In this document: in pieces, positions 52,462 to 61,446 of the stretch
How the letters are laid out: each line of letters opens with the position of its first letter
Position numbering within the stretch: the stretch's first letter is position 1
Assembly: GCF_037622515.1 (NCBI RefSeq)
Contig: NZ_JBBJCN010000005.1
Coordinates: 368,490 to 432,489, forward strand
Origin: Paradesertivirga superstes
GTDB taxonomy: Bacteria > Bacteroidota > Bacteroidia > Sphingobacteriales > Sphingobacteriaceae
Reading direction: 5' to 3'
Length of the DNA stretch: 64,000 nucleotides
Translations under genes and position numbers: made by a program
The notes under the pieces: model-generated
What the model was told of the DNA's origin: nothing
The model's database searches: none
The model's input: the letters and a program-made list of their open reading frames with translations, nothing else

Positions 52462-54000
52462 ATGAAACGTAAAACCACATCTGGCATAGAAATAAAGGAA
52501 GTTTACACAGAGCCTAAGGAAATAAAAGAACAGCCTGGCGAATTCCCTTTTACCCGTGGCATTCGGAAAGACATGTACCGCGGAAGGTTGTGGACAATGC
52601 GGCAATACGCCGGGTTCTCGACCGCACAGGAGTCTAACAGAAGATATCATTACTTGTTAGCCCAGGGCACTACCGGCTTGTCGGTTGCATTTGATCTGCC
52701 CACTCAGATCGGTTATGATTCTGATCATCCTTTATCGGAAGGCGAGGTTGGGAAAGTGGGAGTATCTATAGATTCCTTAAAGGATATGGAAGAGTTGTTT
52801 GAAGGTATTGAGCTGGAGAGCATTACAACATCCATGACAATCAATGCGACTGCTCCGATTTTATTGTCAATGTATATCGCCCTGGCAAAGCAGCAGAATG
52901 CAGATCTTAAAAAAATTTCCGGAACGGTTCAAAATGATATTTTAAAAGAATATGCCGCCCGGGGGACTTATATATATCCTCCTAAGCCTTCGATGCGGTT
53001 AATTACCGATATTTTTGAGTATTGCAGCGAAGAAGTACCAAAATTCAATACAATATCAATTTCAGGATATCATATCCGCGAGGCAGGATCGACCGCAGTT
53101 CAGGAACTGGCTTTTACCTTGGCAAATGGTAAAGCTTATTTAAAAGCAGCCATGGATAAAGGTTTAGATATAAATATTTTTGCAAAACGTTTGTCTTTTT
53201 TCTTTAATTGCCATAATAATTTTTTCGAGGAAATTGCAAAATTCAGAGCAGCTAGGCGAATGTGGGCCAAGCTCACAAAAGAACTCGGAGCTACTCAGGA
53301 ACAGGCGCAAATGCTACGGTTTCATACACAGACGGGCGGCTCTACCTTAACAGCTCAGCAGCCTTTAAATAATATCGTCAGGGTTACCACGCAAGCTTTA
53401 GCAGCCGTCTTAGGAGGCACTCAGTCTTTACATACAAACGGGTATGATGAAGCCTTTTCCCTGCCCACAGAAGAAGCTGCAAAACTGGCTTTACGTACAC
53501 AGCAAATTATAGCGTTCGAATCGGGGGTTACAGATACTGCAGATCCGTTGGCCGGGTCATATTTTATTGAGGCACTGACCGAGGAACTTGAAACTTCAGC
53601 CTGGAAATACATTGAGAAGATTGATTCAATGGGTGGAGCAGTAGCTGCGATTGAAGCTGGGTATATCCAAAATGAAATAGCAAGATCTGCATATGAATAT
53701 CAAAACTCTGTCGAAGATGGATCTCAGAAAATTGTGGGTGTAAATTGCTATTCCGAATCTGAGGTTCCTGATTTTGAACTTTTGAAGGTTAGTGATTCCA
53801 TTCGCGATTTGCAAACTGAAAAGCTGCAGCATCTTAAATCTGTCAGAGATAATGAAATTGTCAGGCAGGCTTTGGATATTTTGAAATTTCATAGTAAAAG
53901 CAAAGAAAATCTTATCCCCTATATCATACATGCCGTAGAAGCATATGCCACATTAGGGGAAATCTCTGATATATTGAGAGAGGAGTTCGGAGAATACTGA
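52462..54000 (+). CDS. Methylmalonyl-CoA mutase-family catalytic subunit lacking a B12 domain
   Basis: 512 residues from ATG 52462. Only the TIM-barrel substrate domain is present: RGIRKDMYRGRLWTMRQYAG with the Tyr used by methylmalonyl-CoA mutases, VAFDLPTQIGYDSDHP, TSMTINATAPILLSMYI, SISGYHIREAGST and RFHTQTGGSTLTAQQP. The usual C-terminal cobalamin-binding DxHxxG domain is absent; the protein stops at LREEFGEY. It must work with a separate B12 subunit, not seen in the window. It could act on methylmalonyl-CoA or a related acyl-CoA. Confidence 0.88.
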   Translation: MKRKTTSGIEIKEVYTEPKEIKEQPGEFPFTRGIRKDMYRGRLWTMRQYAGFSTAQESNRRYHYLLAQGTTGLSVAFDLPTQIGYDSDHPLSEGEVGKVGVSIDSLKDMEELFEGIELESITTSMTINATAPILLSMYIALAKQQNADLKKISGTVQNDILKEYAARGTYIYPPKPSMRLITDIFEYCSEEVPKFNTISISGYHIREAGSTAVQELAFTLANGKAYLKAAMDKGLDINIFAKRLSFFFNCHNNFFEEIAKFRAARRMWAKLTKELGATQEQAQMLRFHTQTGGSTLTAQQPLNNIVRVTTQALAAVLGGTQSLHTNGYDEAFSLPTEEAAKLALRTQQIIAFESGVTDTADPLAGSYFIEALTEELETSAWKYIEKIDSMGGAVAAIEAGYIQNEIARSAYEYQNSVEDGSQKIVGVNCYSESEVPDFELLKVSDSIRDLQTEKLQHLKSVRDNEIVRQALDILKFHSKSKENLIPYIIHAVEAYATLGEISDILREEFGEY

Positions 54001-54404
54001 AATATTAAAAAAGATATTCTGATCGTGCTTTAATAAAGATGCGATATAAAATATCATAATTAAACGTTATCGATAAGAGAATTGCAAAAAATACTCCCTA
54101 TATTGACCTCTCAATTGGGGGGCATATCAACACCTTTAATCCTCATTTGTTTCTATTATAGTTTAGAAACTTGGGAATTACAGATGTTCATCATGGGTAT
54201 GCGTGCAGAAACTCGGTAGTTTAAATTTCGCGCTCGAAAAGAGATAGAAGAGGAAAGTACACTTACTCTTCTGCCACTGAGACTATTAAAAGTTATTTTA
54301 AAATTTAGTTTTTTAAGAAGAAAATTATTAGAATATTCGATGTTCCAAACCCGGCAGTTTTTGCGTTTTGCCGAGGGTTGTAAATCAGATTATTAAGTTA
54401 AAAT
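54001..54404. other. 404-base region upstream of dnaA
   Basis: No gene seen. Visible structure: GATATaaaATATC near 54043, the palindrome TTATCGATAA near 54068, a 7-bp hairpin AGAAGAG/CTCTTCT (54246-54272) and a CGGCA/TGCCG hairpin (54352-54373) about 30 bases before dnaA. I searched by eye for TTATCCACA-type DnaA boxes on both strands and found none, so an origin is not supported. It probably holds the dnaA promoter and leader. Confidence 0.45.
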
Positions 54405-55832
54405 ATGGAACAAACTTGTACAAATGTATGGAGCAACTGCCTGCAAATAATAAAGGACAACATCCCTACACAGAGTTTCAAGACTTGGTTTGAACCAATC
54501 AAGGCTTTGCGACTGGAAGGTAATGTGCTAACCATACAGGTACCCAGTTTATTCTTTTACGAATGGCTCGAAGAGCATTATGTAGGCCTCCTGCGTAAAA
54601 CTGTAAAGAAGCAGTTAGGTGAAGAAGGACGTTTGGAGTACAATATAGTTGTTGAAAAATCATCAAATAATAAGCCCTATACAACGAATATGCCCTCAAA
54701 TGGCAACGGTTCTGATGCTAAAAAGCAATCAATGCCAATGCCTGTCGCATTAAATAAGGATATTAAAAACCCTTTTGTAATTCCCGGATTAAAAAAACTT
54801 CAGGTAGATCCTCAACTAAATCAGAATTACAGTTTTGAAAACTTTATTGAAGGTGATTGTAACAGACTTGCCCGTTCTGCAGGTTTTGCTGTAGCCGGAA
54901 AGCCGGGCGGTACATCCTTCAATCCTCTGATGCTTTATGGTGGTGTTGGATTAGGAAAAACTCACCTTGCCCAGGCTATCGGAAATGAAATTAAACGTTC
55001 TCATCCCGATAAATTAGTTATTTATGTGTCCTGCGAAAAGTTCTGTCAGCAGTTTGTTGATTCATTGAAGAATAATACCATCAATGATTTTGTGAACTTC
55101 TATCAGGCAATGGACGTTATTATTATGGATGATGTTCACAATTTTTCAGGTAAGGAAAAAACTCAGGATATATTCTTCCATATCTTCAACCATTTACATC
55201 AATCAGGAAAGCAGGTTATTTTAACATCTGATAAAGCTCCAAAGGATTTAGCTGGTTTAGAAGAGAGATTGCTGAGCAGATTTAAATGGGGACTTTCTGC
55301 TGATTTGCAGGTACCCGATTTAGAAACCAGAATGGCTATTCTGAAAATGAAAATGTACACAGATGGCATTGAGCTTCCAGGTGAAGTGATAGAATATGTT
55401 GCTCATAACATTGATAATAACGTACGGGAGCTTGAAGGAGCAATGGTTTCTTTATTAGCGCAGTCCACTCTTAATAAGAAGGAGATTGATTTAGGTTTAG
55501 CCAAGTCAATGCTAAAGAATTTTATTAAGAACACTTCGAAAGAGATCTCTATGGAGTATATTCAGAAATTAGTTTGTGAGTACTTTGAAGTGCCTATTGA
55601 AATGGTGAAATCTAAGACTCGTAAACGTGAGATTGTACAGGCCCGTCAAATTTCTATGTACTTGTCTAAGAGTCACACTAAAACCTCTTTGAAGTCTATA
55701 GGTGCATTTTTCGGAGGCCGGGATCATTCTACTGTTATTTATGCTTGTCAAACAGTTGAAGATTTAATCGACACTGATAAAAAGTTTAAGGCGTATGTTC
55801 AAGATATTCAGAAAAAATTAAAGATGAGCTAG
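54405..55832 (+). CDS. dnaA: Chromosomal replication initiator DnaA
   Basis: 475 residues. Domain I (WSNCLQIIKDNIPTQSFKTW), a low-complexity linker, the AAA+ domain with Walker A GGVGLGKT (179-186) and Walker B IIMDDVHNF (Asp at 242-243), and the C-terminal DNA-binding domain with the DnaA signature in KTSLKSIGAFFGGRDHSTVI. It opens the replication origin. A dnaN gene does not follow; a terminator and a converging bestrophin gene do, as is common in Bacteroidota. Confidence 0.97.
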   Translation: MEQTCTNVWSNCLQIIKDNIPTQSFKTWFEPIKALRLEGNVLTIQVPSLFFYEWLEEHYVGLLRKTVKKQLGEEGRLEYNIVVEKSSNNKPYTTNMPSNGNGSDAKKQSMPMPVALNKDIKNPFVIPGLKKLQVDPQLNQNYSFENFIEGDCNRLARSAGFAVAGKPGGTSFNPLMLYGGVGLGKTHLAQAIGNEIKRSHPDKLVIYVSCEKFCQQFVDSLKNNTINDFVNFYQAMDVIIMDDVHNFSGKEKTQDIFFHIFNHLHQSGKQVILTSDKAPKDLAGLEERLLSRFKWGLSADLQVPDLETRMAILKMKMYTDGIELPGEVIEYVAHNIDNNVRELEGAMVSLLAQSTLNKKEIDLGLAKSMLKNFIKNTSKEISMEYIQKLVCEYFEVPIEMVKSKTRKREIVQARQISMYLSKSHTKTSLKSIGAFFGGRDHSTVIYACQTVEDLIDTDKKFKAYVQDIQKKLKMS

Positions 55833-55848
55833 TCCTAATGTTTGTCTG

Positions 55849-55888
55849 AAAAAAGGTATTGCTATTATTAGCAGTACCTTTTTTTTTA
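55849..55888. terminator. Bidirectional terminator between dnaA and the bestrophin gene
   Basis: AAAAAAGGTA-TTGCT pairs with AGCAG-TACCTTTTTT around a 6-base ATTATT loop (one mismatch), with A-run and T-run on the two sides. Confidence 0.85.
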
Positions 55889-55897
55889 TACCAGGAT

Positions 55898-56755
55898 TTA
55901 TAATAATTCGCTTACGTGTTTACGAATGTTATGACAAATTTGATCAATTGGAAGATCATCTGCATCAGTACCAAAAGGGTTTTCAATTTCCTCGGCAATT
56001 AATTCCAGGCTGGCGAATGCATACAGAATAAATATGATAACAGGAATTATAAAATAACCGAGGTTATTTACCCAGCCAAAAGGCAATGTGATAACATAAA
56101 AAAAGATAAACTTTTTTATAAATACACTATAGGTATAAGGAATCGGAGTGTTCTTAATCCGCTCACATGCCCCACATACGTCCGTGAAAGTTTTAAGCTC
56201 TTCATTTAACATTAACATTTGTTCTCCGGAAATTTTATTTTCATGATGAAGATTCGATAATCTCTCAAATATTTTGGAAGCGATTTGATTCGGAAGATGA
56301 TGATCTTTCTTTAAATCTAAAACAGGATCAAGTTCATGAAAATCTTCGTTCTCCCGTAAATGATTTTTTAACGCAAAAGCATAGTTTGGGATCATTAATC
56401 TAAAGAAGCTTTTATTTCCTTCGTCTTTTATATAAGCATGCAATTTTATAGCAAGGCTGCGGCTTACGTTTGTCAACGTCCCCCAAAGTTTCCTTCCTTC
56501 CCACCATCTGTCATAAGCAGTATTAGTTCTAAAAACCAGCAGTAAAGAAATTACAAAGCCAAGTACACCATGCATTACACCAATATTATTTAGTTGATGC
56601 TCTTTTGCGAGTTGAAATACTTCTAACTCCAGGTAAGCGATGGCCCCGGAATATACAGATACAACCAGCATTAATGGCATTAACTTTCTGAAAGTATCAA
56701 CTTTATTAAACTTAAATATAAATGGAAACCAGACCTTGGGATTGTAATTGATCAT
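55898..56755 (-). CDS. Bestrophin-family (UPF0187) anion channel
   Basis: 285 residues. Membrane helices include LMPLMLVVSVYSGAIAYLEL, VLGFVISLLLVFRTNTAYDR (ending with the diagnostic RTNTAYDRWWEGRK) and a paired C-terminal hydrophobic segment (LGYFIIPVIIFILYAFASLE), with an EIENPFGTDADDLPID calcium-clasp-like motif near the end. Bacterial bestrophins form pentameric ion channels. It lies 4 bases after the MOSC gene stop on the same strand. Confidence 0.92.
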   Translation of the reverse strand: MINYNPKVWFPFIFKFNKVDTFRKLMPLMLVVSVYSGAIAYLELEVFQLAKEHQLNNIGVMHGVLGFVISLLLVFRTNTAYDRWWEGRKLWGTLTNVSRSLAIKLHAYIKDEGNKSFFRLMIPNYAFALKNHLRENEDFHELDPVLDLKKDHHLPNQIASKIFERLSNLHHENKISGEQMLMLNEELKTFTDVCGACERIKNTPIPYTYSVFIKKFIFFYVITLPFGWVNNLGYFIIPVIIFILYAFASLELIAEEIENPFGTDADDLPIDQICHNIRKHVSELL

Positions 56756-56759
56756 TATT

Positions 56760-57563
56760 TTATCTATAACTAATTATTTCAACAGTATCGTTTACGCTGA
56801 TCTTACCTTCATTCATGGCAATCAGGTTTTGGCCAAACATTACTTTGTTGTTAATTGTACGATATTTAGCAAGAGTGTAAAGGGGTTCCTTTCCTTTAAT
56901 TCCAGTGTCCTGATCAACAGTGGTGAGAATACAACGGGAACAAGGTTTGGCAACCTTGAAATAAATATTGCCAATTTTAATTTCCGACCATAAATCTTCT
57001 TCATAGGCCTTAGTTCCTGAAATAACAAGGTTCGGTCGAAATCGGTCCATACCTACAGGTTCAGTTAATCGGGTATTGAGATCATCCAGAGAAGCCTGGC
57101 ATATTAACATATATGGAAACGCGTCAGCAAAGCTTAATTGTTCATTATTCATCGCGAAGCGTTTATCAACCGCTCTTAAACCATTCTCTGGCATATAAAC
57201 CAGCTTGCATGGCTTTCCCAGAAATTTAGAGAACCATAAATCCAAATTTTCATTAAGATGATTGACAATGGTTGTATCATCCCAAATGGAAACTTTAAGA
57301 GTTGTGTCTGATAATTGATTAATGGCTATTTCCGTTCCCTGGTCCGGAAAGATTTTATTGGATATGTATATTTTGTCTGGAGAAATTTCAGTTCTTAAAA
57401 GAGCAAGTTTATGTTCTACCCGTTGAGTTATAAACTTTCCCATTTCATCTACCAGCATCCATCTCCTGTCAAATTTAAAGCCTCTTTGTAAAGCTGTTTC
57501 ATTTGTTCTCCTGATTCCGCCTAAAGATTTTATTGGATAAATGTAGATATCCTGTAATTGCAT
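56760..57563 (-). CDS. MOSC domain protein (molybdenum cofactor sulfurase C-terminal type)
   Basis: 267 residues. An N-terminal MOSC beta-barrel domain (YIYPIKSLGGIRRTNETAL; DRRWMLVDEMGKFITQR) is followed by the MOSC domain (ANLVISGTKAYEEDLWSEIK-like, read as PNLVISGTKAYEEDLW) with the conserved Cys in VAKPCSRCILTTVDQ. Such proteins bind molybdenum cofactor and reduce N-hydroxylated compounds (YcbX/mARC type). It is 1 base from the YdeI-like gene. Confidence 0.9.
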   Translation of the reverse strand: MQLQDIYIYPIKSLGGIRRTNETALQRGFKFDRRWMLVDEMGKFITQRVEHKLALLRTEISPDKIYISNKIFPDQGTEIAINQLSDTTLKVSIWDDTTIVNHLNENLDLWFSKFLGKPCKLVYMPENGLRAVDKRFAMNNEQLSFADAFPYMLICQASLDDLNTRLTEPVGMDRFRPNLVISGTKAYEEDLWSEIKIGNIYFKVAKPCSRCILTTVDQDTGIKGKEPLYTLAKYRTINNKVMFGQNLIAMNEGKISVNDTVEIISYR

Positions 57564-57564
57564 G

Positions 57565-58176
57565 CTAAGATTTTCGTTCGTATTTCCAGTTTAGGCTTTT
57601 TCCTTCATTTAACCATTCTAGGGTTGTGGATATTCGCTTATTCCGGGTTGCATCTGTTTTAGCCTCTTCAATCCAGGAAATATATTCTTTACGGTGCGAA
57701 TTGCTAAGCTTTTCGAAATGAGTCCTGGCATCAGCGTGATCATTTAATGTTTTCTGAAAGTAGTCAGGGATATTAACGGTATGAACCGGCCCAGCTTTTT
57801 TGGGTAATTTTATACCTTTTTCATTTAATGAAATCGCTTCTAAGATATATGCTGTAATAATTTCATCTGAGGGAAGACTTGCAATTGATTTTATACGTCC
57901 AAATTGTCCCATCGATTCTTTAGATTCTTTTTTTAAGATAGAATAAGGATCTGATAACAATGAGCTTTTCCAAAAACCAAATGCACAATGTTCTTTAAAA
58001 GATGCCATACTGCAAATTGTTCCTTTATAGTCGAAATGCGGGAACCCCCATTTTATAGTCTCCCGCATTTCAGAAGACGCACGATGAATTAATTTTCTGA
58101 GATGAATTAAAATGGGTTTTGCGAAATCGGCCGATTTTTCAATGTACGTGTCGATGCGGGGATCATATTGTTCCAT
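57565..58176 (-). CDS. YdeI/OmpD-associated-like protein with DUF1801 domain
   Basis: 203 residues. An N-terminal DUF1801 part (DTYIEKSADFAKPILIHLRK, TIKWGFPHFDYKGTICSM) is followed by the C-terminal YdeI helix region (PDYFQKTLNDHADARTHFEK, SHRKEYISWIEEAKTDATR). YdeI proteins occur widely, sometimes linked to antimicrobial peptide resistance, but no activity is proven. It seems part of the minus-strand run from the NUDIX gene to the bestrophin gene. Confidence 0.85.
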   Translation of the reverse strand: MEQYDPRIDTYIEKSADFAKPILIHLRKLIHRASSEMRETIKWGFPHFDYKGTICSMASFKEHCAFGFWKSSLLSDPYSILKKESKESMGQFGRIKSIASLPSDEIITAYILEAISLNEKGIKLPKKAGPVHTVNIPDYFQKTLNDHADARTHFEKLSNSHRKEYISWIEEAKTDATRNKRISTTLEWLNEGKSLNWKYERKS

Positions 58177-58222
58177 GCCGGGTTTTCTAACGAAGGTATT
58201 GAATAAGAGAAGATCAACAAAA

Positions 58223-58774
58223 TTAACCGATTTTATTCAAATGAATCAGAGCATAAAATATAGCGCTTGCATGTAAAGCCTGTGGAAATTGGTTATCTAG
58301 AGCCATTTTTTTAAACTTATCCAGGCTAACTGTAAACACTTCAATTTCTTCCCTGCCATCCAGATGCTGATCCTGAACCTTTTTTCCACCTTTTGCCAGG
58401 TAGCTGGTTGTTATATTTCCGGAAGTGGAAGGATTCGCATACAATGTGCAGAGTTCCTCAAATGACTCAAACTGATATCCTGTCTCTTCTAATAACTCTC
58501 TTACAACAGCTTGTGCGGGGTTTTCGCCGGGGTCTATGCAACCTCCCGGAAGTTCGAGAATTACTTCCTCGGCCGCATGGCGATATTGTCTGATCAAAAT
58601 AACTTCATTATCTTCCGTGAGAGCAATCGCATTCACCCAGCCCGGATATTCTAAAACATAGTAGTCATCGATAAGAGTTCCATTGGGCATTTTACAGGTA
58701 TCAACTCTAAGTGTTGCCCATTGCTCCTTAACCAGATATCTTGAAGATAGCTTTTCCCACTTCAAATTACTCAT
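58223..58774 (-). CDS. NUDIX hydrolase, ADP-ribose pyrophosphatase-like
   Basis: 183 residues. The complete Nudix box is present (GCIDPGENPAQAVVRELLEE continuing TGY), preceded by VILIRQYRHAAEEVILELPG, which marks the ADP-sugar pyrophosphatase group. It should cleave ADP-ribose or a similar nucleotide sugar. Its first 8 bases overlap the end of the upstream helical-protein gene. Confidence 0.92.
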   Translation of the reverse strand: MSNLKWEKLSSRYLVKEQWATLRVDTCKMPNGTLIDDYYVLEYPGWVNAIALTEDNEVILIRQYRHAAEEVILELPGGCIDPGENPAQAVVRELLEETGYQFESFEELCTLYANPSTSGNITTSYLAKGGKKVQDQHLDGREEIEVFTVSLDKFKKMALDNQFPQALHASAIFYALIHLNKIG

Positions 58775-59177
58775 ATTGTTCGTTGTTTAAAAAATTATCA
58801 ATCATCTCTCTTCTGCTGAGATTTTCAAATGATTGCTGATGATATTCTGTTTCCAGAAGATGTAAAACTAAGGCAACTTTATGCATTACTGCAACACACT
58901 CTTCAGTATCCTGAAAAGGATAAGAACTTTCAAAAAGAATTTGTGCCAGTGCATTTAACTTTTCAGCCGAATAGTTTCTGCTTTTTAATTCAGTTTCAAA
59001 TTCCTCAACTGATCCCTGCTCTATAAGCTTTTGATCAAATCCGAAATTTTCAGAAAGCGACTGATCACTAATCTCGATTGCCTCATCAAGTTTTCCTTCA
59101 TTTTTCAGACCAATAATCTTTGCAATAACCTGGGCAAGTTTTTGTATTTCCGCTTCTATAAAGTCTTTTCTTATCAT
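58767..59177 (-). CDS. Small helical protein of unknown function
   Basis: 136 residues, soluble, strongly helical, acidic: MIRKDFIEAEIQKLAQVIAK, then a TPR-like GKLDEAIEISDQSLSENFGF and LNALAQILFESSYPF. It resembles the DUF6483 group; I am not certain of the match. It overlaps the NUDIX gene by 8 bases, so the two are probably translated together. Confidence 0.6.
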   Translation of the reverse strand: MIRKDFIEAEIQKLAQVIAKIIGLKNEGKLDEAIEISDQSLSENFGFDQKLIEQGSVEEFETELKSRNYSAEKLNALAQILFESSYPFQDTEECVAVMHKVALVLHLLETEYHQQSFENLSRREMIDNFLNNEQYE

Positions 59178-59211
59178 ATTAATTTATAAGTAGTTTAATC
59201 ATTCATATATT

Positions 59212-60015
59212 TTACCAGCTTCCACTCGATCCGCCGCCACCAAAGCTGCCGCCGCCAAAACCACCGAAGCCTCCTCCGCCTCCCCCGCCAAATCCACCAC
59301 CACTTCCGAAGCCACCACCACTTCCAAAATTACCGCCGCCCCGGCTTCCCATGCCAGACATTAGTGACCACCAGAATAAGTTAGAACCTCCACGGCTTCC
59401 AATAATTTGCCCGCCATTACCGCCACCACCTTTTTTTGAAATAATTACGATAATTATAATGAAAAGTATAATTAATCCCACAGGAAACTTACCGGAACTT
59501 TTTGATTTTTTAGCCGGAGCATCATTTTTATATTCTCCCTTGGTATAGGCGATTATTGCATCAGTAGCTTTGTCTAATCCGGCAAAATAATTGCCTTCAG
59601 CAAAGCTCGGTTTAATTTCGTTTTCAATAATTCGTTTAGTGATTGCATCCGGTAAAGCTCCTTCAACTCCATAACCGGTTTGAATGGTTACTTTCCTGTC
59701 TTTTAGGGCAGCTAGCAGAACTACACCGTTATTTTTGCCTTTCTGACCAACACCCCAACTTTCTGCAAGTCGTGCAGTATAATCCGCAATGTCATAAACT
59801 CCAACCGATTGAATAAGTACAACTGCAATTTGGGTCGAACTTGAATCATTGAATGCAATCAGCTTTTGCTCAAGCTGGTAAACCTGGTCCTGCGAAAGTG
59901 TACTGGTATAATCATTAACCAGCCGGTTCGGCTTTGCCGGAAACTCCTGACCGATACTTTTAAAACAGGCTGCAAGAAGAATAAGAATAAGAAAACTAAG
60001 GTTTTTGAATGTCAT
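59212..60015 (-). CDS. TPM domain protein with Gly-rich tail (YgcG-like)
   Basis: 267 residues. A signal peptide (FLILILLAACFKSIGQEFPA) is followed by a TPM domain (residues about 30-160; VNDYTSTLSQDQVYQLEQKL, IQTGYGVEGALPD). One membrane helix sits at about 178-195 (VGLIILFIIIIVIIS), and a C-terminus of almost only Gly, Ser and Phe follows. The TPM fold occurs in proteins tied to membrane-protein quality control and photosystem repair. It forms a minus-strand trio with a second TPM gene and lemA. Confidence 0.88.
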   Translation of the reverse strand: MTFKNLSFLILILLAACFKSIGQEFPAKPNRLVNDYTSTLSQDQVYQLEQKLIAFNDSSSTQIAVVLIQSVGVYDIADYTARLAESWGVGQKGKNNGVVLLAALKDRKVTIQTGYGVEGALPDAITKRIIENEIKPSFAEGNYFAGLDKATDAIIAYTKGEYKNDAPAKKSKSSGKFPVGLIILFIIIIVIISKKGGGGNGGQIIGSRGGSNLFWWSLMSGMGSRGGGNFGSGGGFGSGGGFGGGGGGGFGGFGGGSFGGGGSSGSW

Positions 60016-60057
60016 TTTAATTGATCTCAGAATCGGGATTGAATGTTGAGTTTTGCA

Positions 60058-60483
60058 TTACATATAGGATATGTCGTCAGATAATTCATTTTTATCTCCA
60101 TCGGTGTATGGAAAAAATTGCTTAAGCTCGTGTCCGGCCATTGCTATTCCTGTTATCAGGCCCTCTACCAGCTCTCCAGCTTTAAAATGATTAAGCATGG
60201 CTTCTTTAGTCGTGTCCCAGAAATCATGAGGTACTACTTTGTTAATTCCGGCATCTCCGATAATTGCAAATTTATGGTCTTCGGTAGCTATATATATTAA
60301 TACTCCATTGCGAAGAATCGTTTTATCCATGCCGATTTTATGGAAATAATTTGCTGCCCTGTCTAAAGGATCCTCTTTACAATGCTTTTCGGCACTAATC
60401 CGGATTTCTCCTGAAGTATGACTTTCCGCAGCTTCTATCGCCTGACGGATTCGTTCCTGATCTTTATCTGTAAATAATGCCAT
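60058..60483 (-). CDS. Short TPM domain protein
   Basis: 141 residues, a TPM domain without signal peptide or membrane helix: FTDKDQERIRQAIEAAESHT, SGEIRISAEKHC, GVLIYIATEDHKFAIIGDAGIN and LVEGLITGIAMAGHELKQFF. It lies between lemA and the Gly-rich TPM gene. This two-TPM plus LemA set is a recurring bacterial arrangement with no defined function. Confidence 0.88.
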   Translation of the reverse strand: MALFTDKDQERIRQAIEAAESHTSGEIRISAEKHCKEDPLDRAANYFHKIGMDKTILRNGVLIYIATEDHKFAIIGDAGINKVVPHDFWDTTKEAMLNHFKAGELVEGLITGIAMAGHELKQFFPYTDGDKNELSDDISYM

Positions 60484-60587
60484 TAGTTTTATGAACCTGT
60501 TTGGTTATTCCTTTTATTCAGCGCGATCATCTAAACAGTTTAATATCTTAAACGGCGCAATCTTAATTTTTCTGTGTAATCCATACG

Positions 60588-61166
60588 TTAAAATTCAACT
60601 TTAGGCGCTTTTTGAGAGGCAGCATCCGCTTCGAAATACCCTTTCTTTTCAAATCCAAACATAGAAGCCGTTAAATTATTCGGGAAGGTTCGGATTTTGG
60701 AGTTATAAACCTGAGTAACCTCATTGAATTTTTGTCGCTCCACTGTTATCCGGTTTTCTGTACCTTCTAACTGTGCTTGTAATTCTAAAAAGTTTTGATT
60801 CGCTTTTAATTGAGGATAATTTTCAGTAACCATCATCAGTCTTCCCAGTGCTGCTCCCAATTGACCTTGCGCCTGGTTAAATTTTTCTATGGCTTCAGGA
60901 GTTAATTTAGATGGGTCGATTTTTACCTGGGTGGCACTTGCCCTGGCCTCCATAACGGCTGTAAGTGTTTCTTTTTCGAAGTTTGCTGCCCCCTTAACGG
61001 ATGCAACCAAATTAGGTATTAAATCCGCTCTTCGCTGATATACGTTTTGAACCTGAGCCCATTGCGATTGAACCTGCTCATCAAGGTCAACCATGGTATT
61101 ATAGCCGCATGATGAAAAAGACAGAAGTGCTATTAAAGCTGAAAAAGTAAAAATGAATTTTCTCAT
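60588..61166 (-). CDS. lemA: LemA family lipoprotein
   Basis: 192 residues from ATG 61166 (MRKFIFTFSALIALLSFSSC), which gives a clean lipoprotein signal with Cys in LSFSSCGYN. Upstream starts to 61208 would add a non-signal leader. The LemA helical domain shows VDLDEQVQSQWAQVQNVYQRR (in part), DLIPNLVASVKGAANFEKE, and ARASATQVKID with ENYPQLKANQNFLELQAQLE. The envelope role is unclear. It heads the lemA-TPM-TPM run. Confidence 0.92.
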   Translation of the reverse strand: MRKFIFTFSALIALLSFSSCGYNTMVDLDEQVQSQWAQVQNVYQRRADLIPNLVASVKGAANFEKETLTAVMEARASATQVKIDPSKLTPEAIEKFNQAQGQLGAALGRLMMVTENYPQLKANQNFLELQAQLEGTENRITVERQKFNEVTQVYNSKIRTFPNNLTASMFGFEKKGYFEADAASQKAPKVEF

Positions 61167-61408
61167 TGAGTAAAGGGTTATTTGTTTCATATAATTTATA
61201 GATATCAAATTTTATTCCTGTTTTTTTTATAACATCTAAATCGACATTATGTCAGTAAAGATAATCAGTTAAATATTGTTTTGGTTCCGGAAATAAATGT
61301 TTCATATCCAGGCAAAATTTTTTTCAAACTTTTATAGAAAAGATTCTTCTCGTTTATGAAAGTAAAATAAGTGTTAACCAGATGTCCTCCCCTTTGAAAT
61401 CTTATTAT

Positions 61409-61416
61409 AATTTTGC
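61409..61416 (+). promoter_or_regulatory. -7 element TAATTTTG for the FAD dehydrogenase gene
   Basis: Exact TAnnTTTG match 31 bases before the ATG at 61447. Confidence 0.4.
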
Positions 61417-61446
61417 AGAATCCAGGATAAAAACCCGGCCCCTCTA

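Noticed and set aside
54001..54404. Replication origin next to dnaA
   Set aside because: No TTATCCACA-like DnaA boxes found on either strand by eye, no clear AT-rich unwinding block with repeats, and the origin is not always at dnaA in Bacteroidota.
59215..59345. Possible tandem DNA repeat (CCACCGCC/GCCGCC-like)
   Set aside because: It is the coding sequence of the Gly/Ser/Phe-rich tail of the TPM protein, so it is explained by protein low complexity.
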